DNA from: Lachnospiraceae bacterium
GTDB taxonomy: Bacteria; Bacillota; Clostridia; Lachnospirales; Lachnospiraceae
Direction of reading: 5' to 3'
Assembly: GCA_017961385.1 (NCBI GenBank)
Contig: JAGCXJ010000348.1
Coordinates: 1-28,618, forward strand
Length of the DNA stretch: 28,618 nt
Part shown: piece after piece, positions 1 to 7,884 of the stretch
Layout of the letters: each line of letters opens with the position of its first letter
Numbering within the stretch: position 1 is the stretch's first letter
Notes under the pieces: generated by a model
Told to the model about the DNA's origin: nothing
Seen by the model: only the letters and a program-made list of their open reading frames with translations
Database searches by the model: none
Program-made: the position numbers and the translations under genes

Positions 1-1422
1 ATAGCAGTTATCTGATCTTGTTATGCGAATACGAAAACATCTTCCACTGTAAGGTCCGCTCTCTGAACTCTCCCAGTCATCGGGACACATAAATCCCAGA
101 GAATATGAGCCGTTTTCCGCATTTGCAAACAGTCCTGCATATTCGGTATCGCATATAAGTTTCTTCCAACCAAGACGGTTACAGTACTCAAGTCTTATCT
201 CGTCAGCCTTGACCAGTGCAGGATTATCATACGGCTGTTTCTTTGGTTTTCTCTTAATAACAGTCAGTTCTGCCTCTTCCTGTTCGGCACTGATCCTTAG
301 CTGATTATCCTGATATGTTACCTTAAAGTCGAGTCTTATATGTGCACCCTTTTTTGAGAAGCACGGATCATGTCCTATATAGCACTCATTATATAAAGCG
401 AGTGTATCGGAAAAGATATTGAACTTATGAGCATCCAACTCCATCTGTCCATCTCCGACATACTCAGGATATCCTGACGCACCGCCTGCTGAGAGACTGA
501 TATCATCGATCTCGATCGAATCAGTCATAGGATCACGTGCTGTCAATATGACAGCAGACATCTCTCTGCCACCTATGCTTATACGATTACATTCTTTTTT
601 CTTAATAAGTTCAAATGTTATAAGATCATCTAAAAGTCTTATTCTGTCAAACTCCTCAAAGCCGTTTTGTGTCAGATACTTGAATGTAAATTCACCACTA
701 TCTATTCTCTTTGCAAGATCGCTTCCTCCTGCAAATCTTATATAGATCGGTTCCTCAACACCGTCAAACATTCTGTCGTGATATATTATGAGGACACTTT
801 GACCGATATTTGTCTTCTCACCAAATAATACATACGGAGGTATTAACGCGATCGTCTGATCATCGACTATATCAGACATAAGCTGAGGTGTCTGAGTCTC
901 TTCATCGACATTTTCTTCATCATTTCTTATAATGACTGAATTCTCCGGGAGTATCTTGGGGATCGCATAATCACCAAATACAGGTGAAACTGTTCCTCTT
1001 TCCACATCAGTCATAAAGACTGCTTTGATCTGAGCCTCAGTCACATATATATTCCTGTCGGTCTCATATATTACATAACCTGTATCAGTCTTAGATGACT
1101 CCGCACTGAGTCTTGTACCTTTTGGCAGCTGCGCTCCGGGCAATACTCCGCCGTTTAGATTGAATATGACAAGGCTTCCTGCCGGCTGTGCAGGATTTAG
1201 GGTAAAATCGAGCATATTCACAAACTCAAGATGATACCTCTCGGGCATCATGCTCATGAGTCTGTAGTTCTCTTCAGTCTGCTTAGCAAAGATCTGAGCG
1301 ATCACCGAACCGATATCGGGATCTGATCTGTTGAACCTCCATTCGGGCACGTACGAGGCTGCAAGCTTTTCTATTCTGTTTTCAATCTCCCCCGCACTCA
1401 AGGGTTTCCAGACATTAATCAT
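1..1422 (-). CDS. CIS baseplate protein, gp6/J-like (Afp11/Pvc11-type), 3' end beyond window
   Basis: An open frame of 474 codons reads without a stop to the window edge, so the gene is partial at its C-terminus. The ATG at 1422 lies 11 nt after the gp25-like gene stop, with only a weak ribosome site. The N-terminus (MINVWKPLSAGEIENRIEKL, then PEWRFNRSDPDIGSVIAQIF near residues 26-45) fits the start of phage T4 gp6 / P2 gpJ-like baseplate wedge proteins of Afp/PVC systems, where a Pro-Glu-Trp and an Asp-Pro-Asp-x-Gly stretch precede a helical region. Such proteins form the wedge ring that surrounds the hub and links it to the sheath. Its place directly after gp25 is the usual CIS gene order. 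The family call rests on motif and synteny; the missing C-terminus prevents a length comparison. Confidence 0.82.
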   Translation of the reverse strand, partial: MINVWKPLSAGEIENRIEKLAASYVPEWRFNRSDPDIGSVIAQIFAKQTEENYRLMSMMPERYHLEFVNMLDFTLNPAQPAGSLVIFNLNGGVLPGAQLPKGTRLSAESSKTDTGYVIYETDRNIYVTEAQIKAVFMTDVERGTVSPVFGDYAIPKILPENSVIIRNDEENVDEETQTPQLMSDIVDDQTIALIPPYVLFGEKTNIGQSVLIIYHDRMFDGVEEPIYIRFAGGSDLAKRIDSGEFTFKYLTQNGFEEFDRIRLLDDLITFELIKKKECNRISIGGREMSAVILTARDPMTDSIEIDDISLSAGGASGYPEYVGDGQMELDAHKFNIFSDTLALYNECYIGHDPCFSKKGAHIRLDFKVTYQDNQLRISAEQEEAELTVIKRKPKKQPYDNPALVKADEIRLEYCNRLGWKKLICDTEYAGLFANAENGSYSLGFMCPDDWESSESGPYSGRCFRIRITRSDNCY

Positions 1423-1433
1423 TTATCTACTCA

Positions 1434-1883
1434 CTATACTTCTTCGTCTACAAACTCCGGTTCATAATATTCTTCCTCTTCGTCCGGAACCGGCTCGGCA
1501 TTCAGATAGAAAGGAAATACCAGATTATCTCGCTGATGAGTATCAGCCAAAACATAATCAATATTGATCATTATATATCCCTGCTGGGATTTCATATCCG
1601 TCTCGATATCGACAGATGATACTCTGGGCTCCTGCTGTAAGATACTCTCTGTTAGATTTCTCTTCATTATGGTCAGTTCCGTAAGATTGACATCCATAAA
1701 GACATATGAAGCTGTCTCTGTACCGAAATATGGTCTTGTCAAACGTTCCGTGACCTGAGTCATTAGTATCAGATATATCGATTCTTTTACACTCTGAGAT
1801 CCGCTGCTTGTTACAAACCTTCCTGTTGCCGGATCTATTCGCGGCGGGAATGCCATTCCCGTTCCTAAAAATTCTTTTGCCAT
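1434..1883 (-). CDS. gp25-like baseplate wedge protein (Afp9/Pvc9-type)
   Basis: This 149-residue protein matches the T4 gp25 / TssE-like family in length and motif order: a G-x-G-x-x-F-P opening (GTGMAFPPRI, residues 7-16), a helix ending in the T-x-R-x-x-P-x-FG region (TERLTRPYFG, about 45-54), an E-P-R strand (QEPRVSSVDI, about 83-92) and a closing N-L-V-F-P-F-Y-L strand (about 120-127). In this family the protein joins the baseplate wedge to the first sheath ring and nucleates sheath assembly. AAGGAA lies 6 nt before the ATG. An acidic tail (PDEEEEYYEPEFVDEEV) follows the conserved core and is an unusual extension. It sits between the spike gene and the gp6-like gene, as in Afp/PVC loci. 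Confidence 0.92.
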   Translation of the reverse strand: MAKEFLGTGMAFPPRIDPATGRFVTSSGSQSVKESIYLILMTQVTERLTRPYFGTETASYVFMDVNLTELTIMKRNLTESILQQEPRVSSVDIETDMKSQQGYIMINIDYVLADTHQRDNLVFPFYLNAEPVPDEEEEYYEPEFVDEEV

Positions 1884-1893
1884 GATATGTTCC

Positions 1894-2706
1894 TTAGCCG
1901 AGTTTTATCGGTGTTCCCTCTACTGTGACAGGTCCGCTGCTCTTAACTTTTAACATCGAATTACCTGAAACCGTTACATTGCCGCCCTCAACATTCAAAC
2001 GGCTGTTTGATTTAATCTCCGTTGTATCCGTTGTATCTATCTTAACCTTAGTCGCTTCAAGAGTTACTGTTCCGTTAGAGCCGTTCATTATCATCTTGAT
2101 ATTGTCTCCGACTTTTATTGTCAGCTTCTGCTTGGCAATGATCTCCATCTGACCGTCCTCGGTTTTCATCTCGATCTTGTTATTGCCTTCTTTATCGGAT
2201 ATAAGTATCTTCTTTTTTTCATTATCGATCTCGAGCTTATGAAGATCCTTTGCTGTCTTTATTATGATATGATCATTGTCTCCCTCGCCTTCACCGTTAT
2301 CCATGATCTCGACAAGGTTTCCGTTTCTGGTCTTTATACGCTTATACTGATTCTTCTCATCAAATGCCTGTTGCATGAAGTTGGAATTAGTCTTCGGAAC
2401 GGCACCTATTACAAACGGCCTGTCTATATTTCCCTGTTCAAATACGACAAGCACCTGATCTCCGATCTCGGGTATGAAATACTCTCCCCATGTCTGACCG
2501 CCGTAGTTTAATGCCATTCTTGCCCATACAAGTCTTGATTCCTGATAATCCCTGGTCGTTATATTGACCTGAACAAATCCCTGATAATCCTTGTCGTAGT
2601 TTTTTACGACCGTACAGACCAAAACACCCATTCTTCTGTTGTCGCCCATATCGGTCTTGTCTATCTGATGCTTTGCAACATCATCGACTATATCAAAAAA
2701 CGGCAT
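1894..2706 (-). CDS. Central spike protein, gp5/gpV-VgrG C-terminal type (OB fold plus beta-helix)
   Basis: This 270-residue protein has an OB-fold domain in residues 25-110 ending in the diagnostic strand PEIGDQVLVVFEQGNIDRPF followed by VIGAV, typical of phage gp5/gpV and VgrG. It is followed by short repeated beta strands rich in K, I, D, N and T (about 130-270) that look like a trimeric beta-helix needle. In Afp8/PVC8 this unit is fused to the hub domain; here the hub is encoded separately by the gene just upstream, so the Afp8-equivalent is split. The protein should form the membrane-piercing needle capped by the PAAR-like protein. GGAGG lies 5 nt before the ATG. I see no lysozyme domain or C-terminal effector extension. 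Confidence 0.93.
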   Translation of the reverse strand: MPFFDIVDDVAKHQIDKTDMGDNRRMGVLVCTVVKNYDKDYQGFVQVNITTRDYQESRLVWARMALNYGGQTWGEYFIPEIGDQVLVVFEQGNIDRPFVIGAVPKTNSNFMQQAFDEKNQYKRIKTRNGNLVEIMDNGEGEGDNDHIIIKTAKDLHKLEIDNEKKKILISDKEGNNKIEMKTEDGQMEIIAKQKLTIKVGDNIKMIMNGSNGTVTLEATKVKIDTTDTTEIKSNSRLNVEGGNVTVSGNSMLKVKSSGPVTVEGTPIKLG

Positions 2707-2724
2707 TTAAACCTCCGGTAATAG

Positions 2725-3876
2725 TTAAAGCGTAGATGCTTTGCCAATTATTGTAGTTGAGTATACGCCTCCGCTGTATTCGTGTACTACATCGGTCAGG
2801 TAATACTTGTTAGAGACTCCATCTCCAAATCCTTTAAGTGTTATAAACCTTCCCGGTACAAGTTCAGGCATACCATGAAGTGTCATGTTGATACTACCAA
2901 ATCTGTAAGACATGTCCTCCATTATGTACTCGGCTCTTCTGTCCGCATCGGTCTGAGTTTCGATCGATGAATCCGTATATACATATGTCTGTCCTGAAAC
3001 TAACGGTTTTGCTTTGCTTCCTAGTGAGAACTTTCCGGAATTCTTCTTTTTTACTTCTATCTTCTGAGCCTTTCCTATATCAAGAGTCCTGACCTTTACT
3101 TCTCCGACTATTCCGGTTATGTCATAACTGATATCAAAAGCTTCTATTGCTGTTGATGGAATGATCTCTATCAGTTCCTGAGTATTTGCCTTGGCTTTAC
3201 GAAATGCTATATTTCCGCCAAGTGAAAAGAACTCATAATTGAACTTTTTAGCTGTTCTTACAACAAAATCATAATCACTTTCGGCAACCGTCTCTATACG
3301 TATATCAGGCGGAGGTCCGGCACTTGCTCCACCCAAAGGCTTATCTGGTGTATCACTTATTGCCAGATCAGTAATAATCTGACGGTTTATCAGATTCTGA
3401 TACGGAGCGGTATCAAATATCTCCTTTACAGCATCCGAATAATAATTGGCATTTAATCTCTTGGAACTGTTATTGGCCATCATTATTCCTTTGACGTCCA
3501 TTGCTGTTATACGTACAGCCCCCATCATACCGATCTCAGGCTGATATATAAAATCAACCCTTGCGATATAACCTCTGAATACCTCCATGATACTTGCTGC
3601 ATGTCCCATGAGCACACGCACATCCGTTCCCAGACCGATGTACTTTTTGAGAGCATTCATGTCAAACTCTCCGGAACTCATCGAAAATGCACCGATTATA
3701 CTAAAGGTAGCTATACTGGCCTTAAAGTCGCTTGATACTTCTACATTGTAATCAGCAACACTAAACTGAGCTTTTTTATCCTTCTCAGGATCCTTGCCGC
3801 CAAGATAGACTCTGGCTACAGGTCTCGTAAAGCCCTCATATTTATCATATAGATCACTTAAATTATATTCTGCCAT
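2725..3876 (-). CDS. Hub protein, gp27/late control gene D-type
   Basis: This 383-residue protein resembles the gp27/gpD hub half of VgrG/Afp8. It has an N-terminal beta domain in which the FRGYIARVDF stretch (about 100-109) follows the first barrel, a middle region with a YSDAVKEIFDTAPYQ-type helix, the ESDYDFVVRTAKKFNYEFF stretch (about 199-217), characteristic of late control D proteins, and a C-terminal LVPGRFITLKGFGDGVSNKY strand pair. The hub trimer adapts the sixfold tube to the threefold spike. It starts 7 nt after the previous gene with no convincing Shine-Dalgarno sequence, so translational coupling is likely. The neighbouring gp5-like gene supplies the spike half. The family call is firm; assignment to a particular Afp number is by synteny. 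Confidence 0.92.
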   Translation of the reverse strand: MAEYNLSDLYDKYEGFTRPVARVYLGGKDPEKDKKAQFSVADYNVEVSSDFKASIATFSIIGAFSMSSGEFDMNALKKYIGLGTDVRVLMGHAASIMEVFRGYIARVDFIYQPEIGMMGAVRITAMDVKGIMMANNSSKRLNANYYSDAVKEIFDTAPYQNLINRQIITDLAISDTPDKPLGGASAGPPPDIRIETVAESDYDFVVRTAKKFNYEFFSLGGNIAFRKAKANTQELIEIIPSTAIEAFDISYDITGIVGEVKVRTLDIGKAQKIEVKKKNSGKFSLGSKAKPLVSGQTYVYTDSSIETQTDADRRAEYIMEDMSYRFGSINMTLHGMPELVPGRFITLKGFGDGVSNKYYLTDVVHEYSGGVYSTTIIGKASTL

Positions 3877-3882
3877 AATAGA

Positions 3883-4839
3883 TCAATGTAACCCGGTAAG
3901 ATTACCAGCTGCGGAAGCCAAAGAATTCTGTTCGCTGAAACCAACATCCTTTTTATATTGATTGATAAATATCCTGGTCTGATCAGGATAATCACTATCA
4001 AGTATTACCAGTCTTAAGCTAACGGTTGCTCTGCATGGAATCCCTTCAACATTAAACATTGTATACTGAGCATTTACACCGTTAAGAATACCCTGATACG
4101 ACATATCACCCCACGTGAAACGCATCAGCTGCATATTATGATTACGAATTATATACGTGAACGACTCTACTTCCTTCTGAACAGAATAATCTGCTTTATT
4201 GGCAAGACCTTTCCCGACATTTATAGCTCCTCTTACCAGACTTGTCGTTCCCAGCGTAAATTTATCCGAGTAGAATGCATCCTGATTATTTGTTTTATCA
4301 AATATCAGAGGTATATTCATCTCAACATGAGAAGATACGGTTTTGATTGCGTTAGATCTTTCAGGCATTGCTTTCTCCTGTTTATAAGCTTGCTGAGGAG
4401 CTTCTTTTTGCTGTTCACCGGATTTATTTTTGTTAGAGAAGTTCTGAACCATCATTTCCTCACCGCCGTAACCGGTTATTTGCAGTTCGTTAGGATTGAA
4501 TGGCACCTCAAATCGAAATCTCTGGAAATCCTTATTGATATCAAATCCGCCATCTCCCCCTGCTGTCATTTTTTGTAAATTCTGCGCAACAGATTTGATA
4601 TTTTTCGCATAGCTGAGTGCAAGGTCGGTATCAAATCCACCAAGTCCCGTAGTTCCTAATGCGACTAAGGATCCTCCTCCACCAGGTTTTTTTACATCTT
4701 CTTCTTTAACTTCACGCTGTGTGAAATCCGCAATCTCTATAACGGCCTTTTCAACTATACCTAAGTTTTGAAGGACTGCATTACCTATACCTTTTCCTAC
4801 TGATTTAGTTCCTGTCCAAAGTGTAGAACCAAAAGACAT
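3883..4839 (-). CDS. CIS_tube-family baseplate/tube adaptor (Afp7-like), second copy, no LysM
   Basis: This 318-residue protein carries the CIS_tube signature: a V-P-F-N-P-N-E-L strand (FEVPFNPNELQI, about residues 111-122), a central N-I-P-L-I-F-D strand (about 173-180), and a C-terminal block with F-T-W-G-D-M, Q-Y-T-M-F-N and G-I-P-C-R-A-T. The same block occurs in the gene immediately upstream (F-A-W-G-K-M, T-Y-T-M-F-N, G-N-P-I-R-G-T), so the two are paralogues. Known Afp7/Pvc7 proteins usually end in a LysM-like domain; none is visible here. The first 90 residues are Gly/Lys-rich and poorly conserved in appearance. AGGAG lies 5 nt before the ATG. Its likely place is between hub and tube at the baseplate. 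Confidence 0.82.
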   Translation of the reverse strand: MSFGSTLWTGTKSVGKGIGNAVLQNLGIVEKAVIEIADFTQREVKEEDVKKPGGGGSLVALGTTGLGGFDTDLALSYAKNIKSVAQNLQKMTAGGDGGFDINKDFQRFRFEVPFNPNELQITGYGGEEMMVQNFSNKNKSGEQQKEAPQQAYKQEKAMPERSNAIKTVSSHVEMNIPLIFDKTNNQDAFYSDKFTLGTTSLVRGAINVGKGLANKADYSVQKEVESFTYIIRNHNMQLMRFTWGDMSYQGILNGVNAQYTMFNVEGIPCRATVSLRLVILDSDYPDQTRIFINQYKKDVGFSEQNSLASAAGNLTGLH

Positions 4840-4852
4840 ATAAACTCCTGTA

Positions 4853-5761
4853 CTAAATGTTTAAAATATTGTTATTGAGTATCTTTGATGCGACCGAAGT
4901 ACCGCCTCCCATTCCGTTTTTAAATGTACTCCGGAATGAATTCTCCCAGGCAAGATTCTCATAACTGAACTGATCGTTTTTATTTGCATCCTGTGTGATC
5001 TCCAGACGCATCGTGCCTCGTATGGGGTTGCCGCTTGTGTTAAACATGGTGTATGTATTGGTTACACCGGTCACTTGGCCTCTGAATACCATCTTACCCC
5101 AGGCAAATATAACATGCTGTGTCGTAGATGATGCGAGCAGAGCCATAAACACTTCCATACGTGCTCTGACACTGAATGTATTACCGCCATGCGTATACAC
5201 ATCAAGAGCCTTATCCGCCAGTTTTGTTACATTCATATCAACAATTTCCTGTAGCATAAATGCATCCATCAGATTCACATCATCAAAGATAAGATTAAAT
5301 GAGAGCTTTGTTCTTCCTGTGAAATCCTGCTCGTTCAACAACTTTGCGGCATCATTGCCCGAGCTGTTCAAACTCTTGACCTTACCGTTTAATGTATCCA
5401 TCCTGATGCTATCCGGATTAAACTGTACTTTTATCTTGAAAAAATCCGGATTTTCACTAGCTTCCTCCGCAACCTTGTTTGATGCGGAATTGCCAGGGCC
5501 TAAGCTCTTTAACGCCTTTACAGCAGACTGTTTGACACTCAGTTGGCTGCTCGCAATCTCATCCACTGTTCCTTTTCCAGCAGTTTTAACCAGGGCTTTT
5601 TCAAAAGATTTGGCAGCATCATTAAGCTTCTTTTCATCAATATCTGTGGTCTCCCCCGGAATATATTTATTTGGGTTTGGTATATATATGACAGCTTTGG
5701 CACCAGCTCCGTCCGTAAACATTCCGGCTGCACTTGTGCCCAGATTGCTAAGCATTCCCAT
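4853..5761 (-). CDS. CIS_tube-family baseplate/tube adaptor (Afp7-like), first copy, no LysM
   Basis: This 302-residue paralogue of the next gene has an opening of about 105 residues rich in Ala, Lys and Ser, then K-V-Q-F-N-P-D-S-I (about 111-119), an L-S-F-N-L-I-F-D strand (about 152-160) and the conserved C-terminal F-A-W-G-K-M / F-R-G-Q-V-T-G-V / Y-T-M-F-N block, ending in a short Gly-rich tail. This is the pattern of the CIS tube protein N-terminal domain of Afp7/Pvc7. AGGAGG lies 11 nt before the ATG, a long but usable spacing. Two adjacent LysM-less copies suggest two different rings between the tube initiator and the hub, or a duplicated adaptor. The family call is good; the division of labour is inferred. 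Confidence 0.82.
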   Translation of the reverse strand: MGMLSNLGTSAAGMFTDGAGAKAVIYIPNPNKYIPGETTDIDEKKLNDAAKSFEKALVKTAGKGTVDEIASSQLSVKQSAVKALKSLGPGNSASNKVAEEASENPDFFKIKVQFNPDSIRMDTLNGKVKSLNSSGNDAAKLLNEQDFTGRTKLSFNLIFDDVNLMDAFMLQEIVDMNVTKLADKALDVYTHGGNTFSVRARMEVFMALLASSTTQHVIFAWGKMVFRGQVTGVTNTYTMFNTSGNPIRGTMRLEITQDANKNDQFSYENLAWENSFRSTFKNGMGGGTSVASKILNNNILNI

Positions 5762-5790
5762 TGCTTTATATACCTCCTCTCATCTATATA

Positions 5791-7869
5791 TCAATATCCT
5801 CTACGTATCTTTTCGTTACGCATCTGTGTTTCAAGTTTCCTGAAGACCTGATTACTGATAGCAGATATCTGACTCTTTACTCCAGTATCTATCATCTGTT
5901 GTATCTGCCTCTCGTCTATATTTCTTATGTACTGCTCATTGTTAACGATCGTATGCTGCGTTGTTGTATTAGTCTGCGTTACCGTATCATGACTAGTCTC
6001 GTTCTTTATCTGTCTTGTCAGGTCCTGATGCATCAGATTAAGCTGTTCCTCAAGTTCTTCCTGACTGAGAGATTCTGTTCTTTTATGTATGGTAGGGACT
6101 GAATCAAATTCCCTCTGTGTACTTTGCTGGGTCACAGGTTTTGACGGTCTTATCTTGTCAACGGCTTCGATCACGGCTTCCCTTTCAGAGCGCATATTTC
6201 TGGCCTGTGCCGATGTATCCTCGGAAACATCTAACGTCTCTCTTACAAGATGAGTCAGTTCTTCAGTATCGTACTCGTTTCTAAGTCTGTTTTCCTGTGC
6301 TTCGCGCGTGATCTTCTCAAGATTCCTTATAGTTTCTTCACTGCGTTCGTTTTCTTTTCTTACAGCATTTTCAACGGTTTGATCTATCTGATTTATAGTC
6401 TCGTTATATATGTTCTGTTCCTGTTCAACAGAATGAATATCATATATGAGTTCGCCTATATCAGCTCGTCTTACTGGTCCGTTTTCAGCCAGACCTTCAG
6501 GGTTATTCTGATATTCATACAAAAGCTCAAATATTCTTGCCGCTTCTTGCGGAAGAATCTGTGCTAATTCATTCAGTATCCTTTTTTCTCTGGATATCCT
6601 TACCGTTTCATCTGCTTCAAGTTTCTCTTTGAGCTCATTTGGAGACAAAAGAGCAAGCTGTCCGTCTTTTCTTGTCTTTGCCATGCCACCTTCGCTAGAT
6701 GTAAGACGTTCTCTTGACCTTATCCTTTCAAGTACACGCATATACTCCTGTCGGCGACGCTCATTCATCATATTCATCCGATTGACGGTCTGGGTGATCT
6801 GTATGAGTTCCTCATCTGATATGCGTCCGTCACTGTCACCGCTTAACAGTTCTATCTCACTTTCATTGAGATAGTTGTTCTCTGTAAGCATCTGCTCGCT
6901 CTCGTGCATAGTAAGGCTCATGTCACCCTGATACTGGGTAAGTCTCTGGAGTGTACTGATCGATGCTCCGAAAAAGACATCTTCAAATCTGTAATATTGC
7001 CTGTTGTTTAAATAGAATCTGTCAAAAGCTGTATGATACAAGTTCTGCAGCATATCCATCAAAACAGCACCGTTCATCTCGTTTTTTACCTGACTGACTG
7101 CAACATCGGTCTGTTCGAGATTCTCTTCATAAGTATTTGTATTAAGATAGATCAGATTTGCTCCAGCAACTTTTGCTTTTTCTCTGAGCATCGAAAGCAG
7201 GATATGCTGGGCAGTATAGCTTTGAGCTGCTATTGAATATTCATTTTTTTCTATTCCCGTTTCTTCTACGGAACGGTTAAAGTTACTTACGATCTGATAA
7301 ACAGCTCCGGTTTTGAGTCTGTCCATCACTCTTTCATAGAGATAATTCTCCTTGTTTGTTTCTGTCTCACTACTCTGACTTACCGACTCTGACTTTATCT
7401 CACTCTCAAGCGATTCGATCATCTCCTTGAGTTGACCGCCTTTTTCAAGATACAGGTTGATCAGAGTATTGGTATTCTTTGTTTCCTGCGCCATTGTATA
7501 GAACGCCTTCATGAAACGTCTGTCATCACGAATACCAAGCTTGTAAAGAGCATCAGTTATAAATACACGATCCTGATATGTCACATGGGCATCGGCTGAA
7601 AGCACTATACGATTGAGAACATTGTTTAAGATCTCAACTTTCTTTATGTTGTTCTCATTTCGTGTATTCGATTCAAGGATGCTTGTCATTGCAGAGCCTT
7701 CCTGAACATATATCTCAGGCGGCGTAGTGCTAAGATGAAGCAGATCCTCTCCGTCAACCGGTGTTTCCATTAAAGAATAATTACCAGTTATCCTTCTGTA
7801 AAACATCTCGGGAGCGGACAAATATGTTGTTTTGGCTTTTATCTCTATAGGAGCTCTAACTGTAAGCAT
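5791..7869 (-). CDS. Large helical CIS-associated protein of unknown function
   Basis: This 692-residue protein has no family I can name with confidence. The first 130 residues look globular (a PPEIYVQEGSAM loop, about 49-60). The remainder is predicted by eye to be helical and charged, with long Glu/Arg/Gln-rich coiled-coil segments from about residue 380 and again from about 490 to 560. There is no signal peptide or membrane helix. The end (QIQQMIDTGVKSQISAISNQ, then VFRKLETQMRNEKIRRGY) resembles the Arg-rich terminal helix seen on several proteins of extracellular CIS loci. It lies between the tube-initiator-like gene and the Afp7-like pair, with only a weak ribosome site. It could be an unusual tape measure, a baseplate scaffold or a cargo adaptor. 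The sequence alone does not decide between these. Confidence 0.6.
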   Translation of the reverse strand: MLTVRAPIEIKAKTTYLSAPEMFYRRITGNYSLMETPVDGEDLLHLSTTPPEIYVQEGSAMTSILESNTRNENNIKKVEILNNVLNRIVLSADAHVTYQDRVFITDALYKLGIRDDRRFMKAFYTMAQETKNTNTLINLYLEKGGQLKEMIESLESEIKSESVSQSSETETNKENYLYERVMDRLKTGAVYQIVSNFNRSVEETGIEKNEYSIAAQSYTAQHILLSMLREKAKVAGANLIYLNTNTYEENLEQTDVAVSQVKNEMNGAVLMDMLQNLYHTAFDRFYLNNRQYYRFEDVFFGASISTLQRLTQYQGDMSLTMHESEQMLTENNYLNESEIELLSGDSDGRISDEELIQITQTVNRMNMMNERRRQEYMRVLERIRSRERLTSSEGGMAKTRKDGQLALLSPNELKEKLEADETVRISREKRILNELAQILPQEAARIFELLYEYQNNPEGLAENGPVRRADIGELIYDIHSVEQEQNIYNETINQIDQTVENAVRKENERSEETIRNLEKITREAQENRLRNEYDTEELTHLVRETLDVSEDTSAQARNMRSEREAVIEAVDKIRPSKPVTQQSTQREFDSVPTIHKRTESLSQEELEEQLNLMHQDLTRQIKNETSHDTVTQTNTTTQHTIVNNEQYIRNIDERQIQQMIDTGVKSQISAISNQVFRKLETQMRNEKIRRGY

Positions 7870-7884
7870 CTTATATCTTTGGTC

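Noticed and set aside
4995..5843. 282-codon plus-strand open frame
   Set aside because: It lies antisense across a well-supported CIS_tube gene, has Ser/Leu-rich translation typical of shadow frames, and crosses into the next gene.
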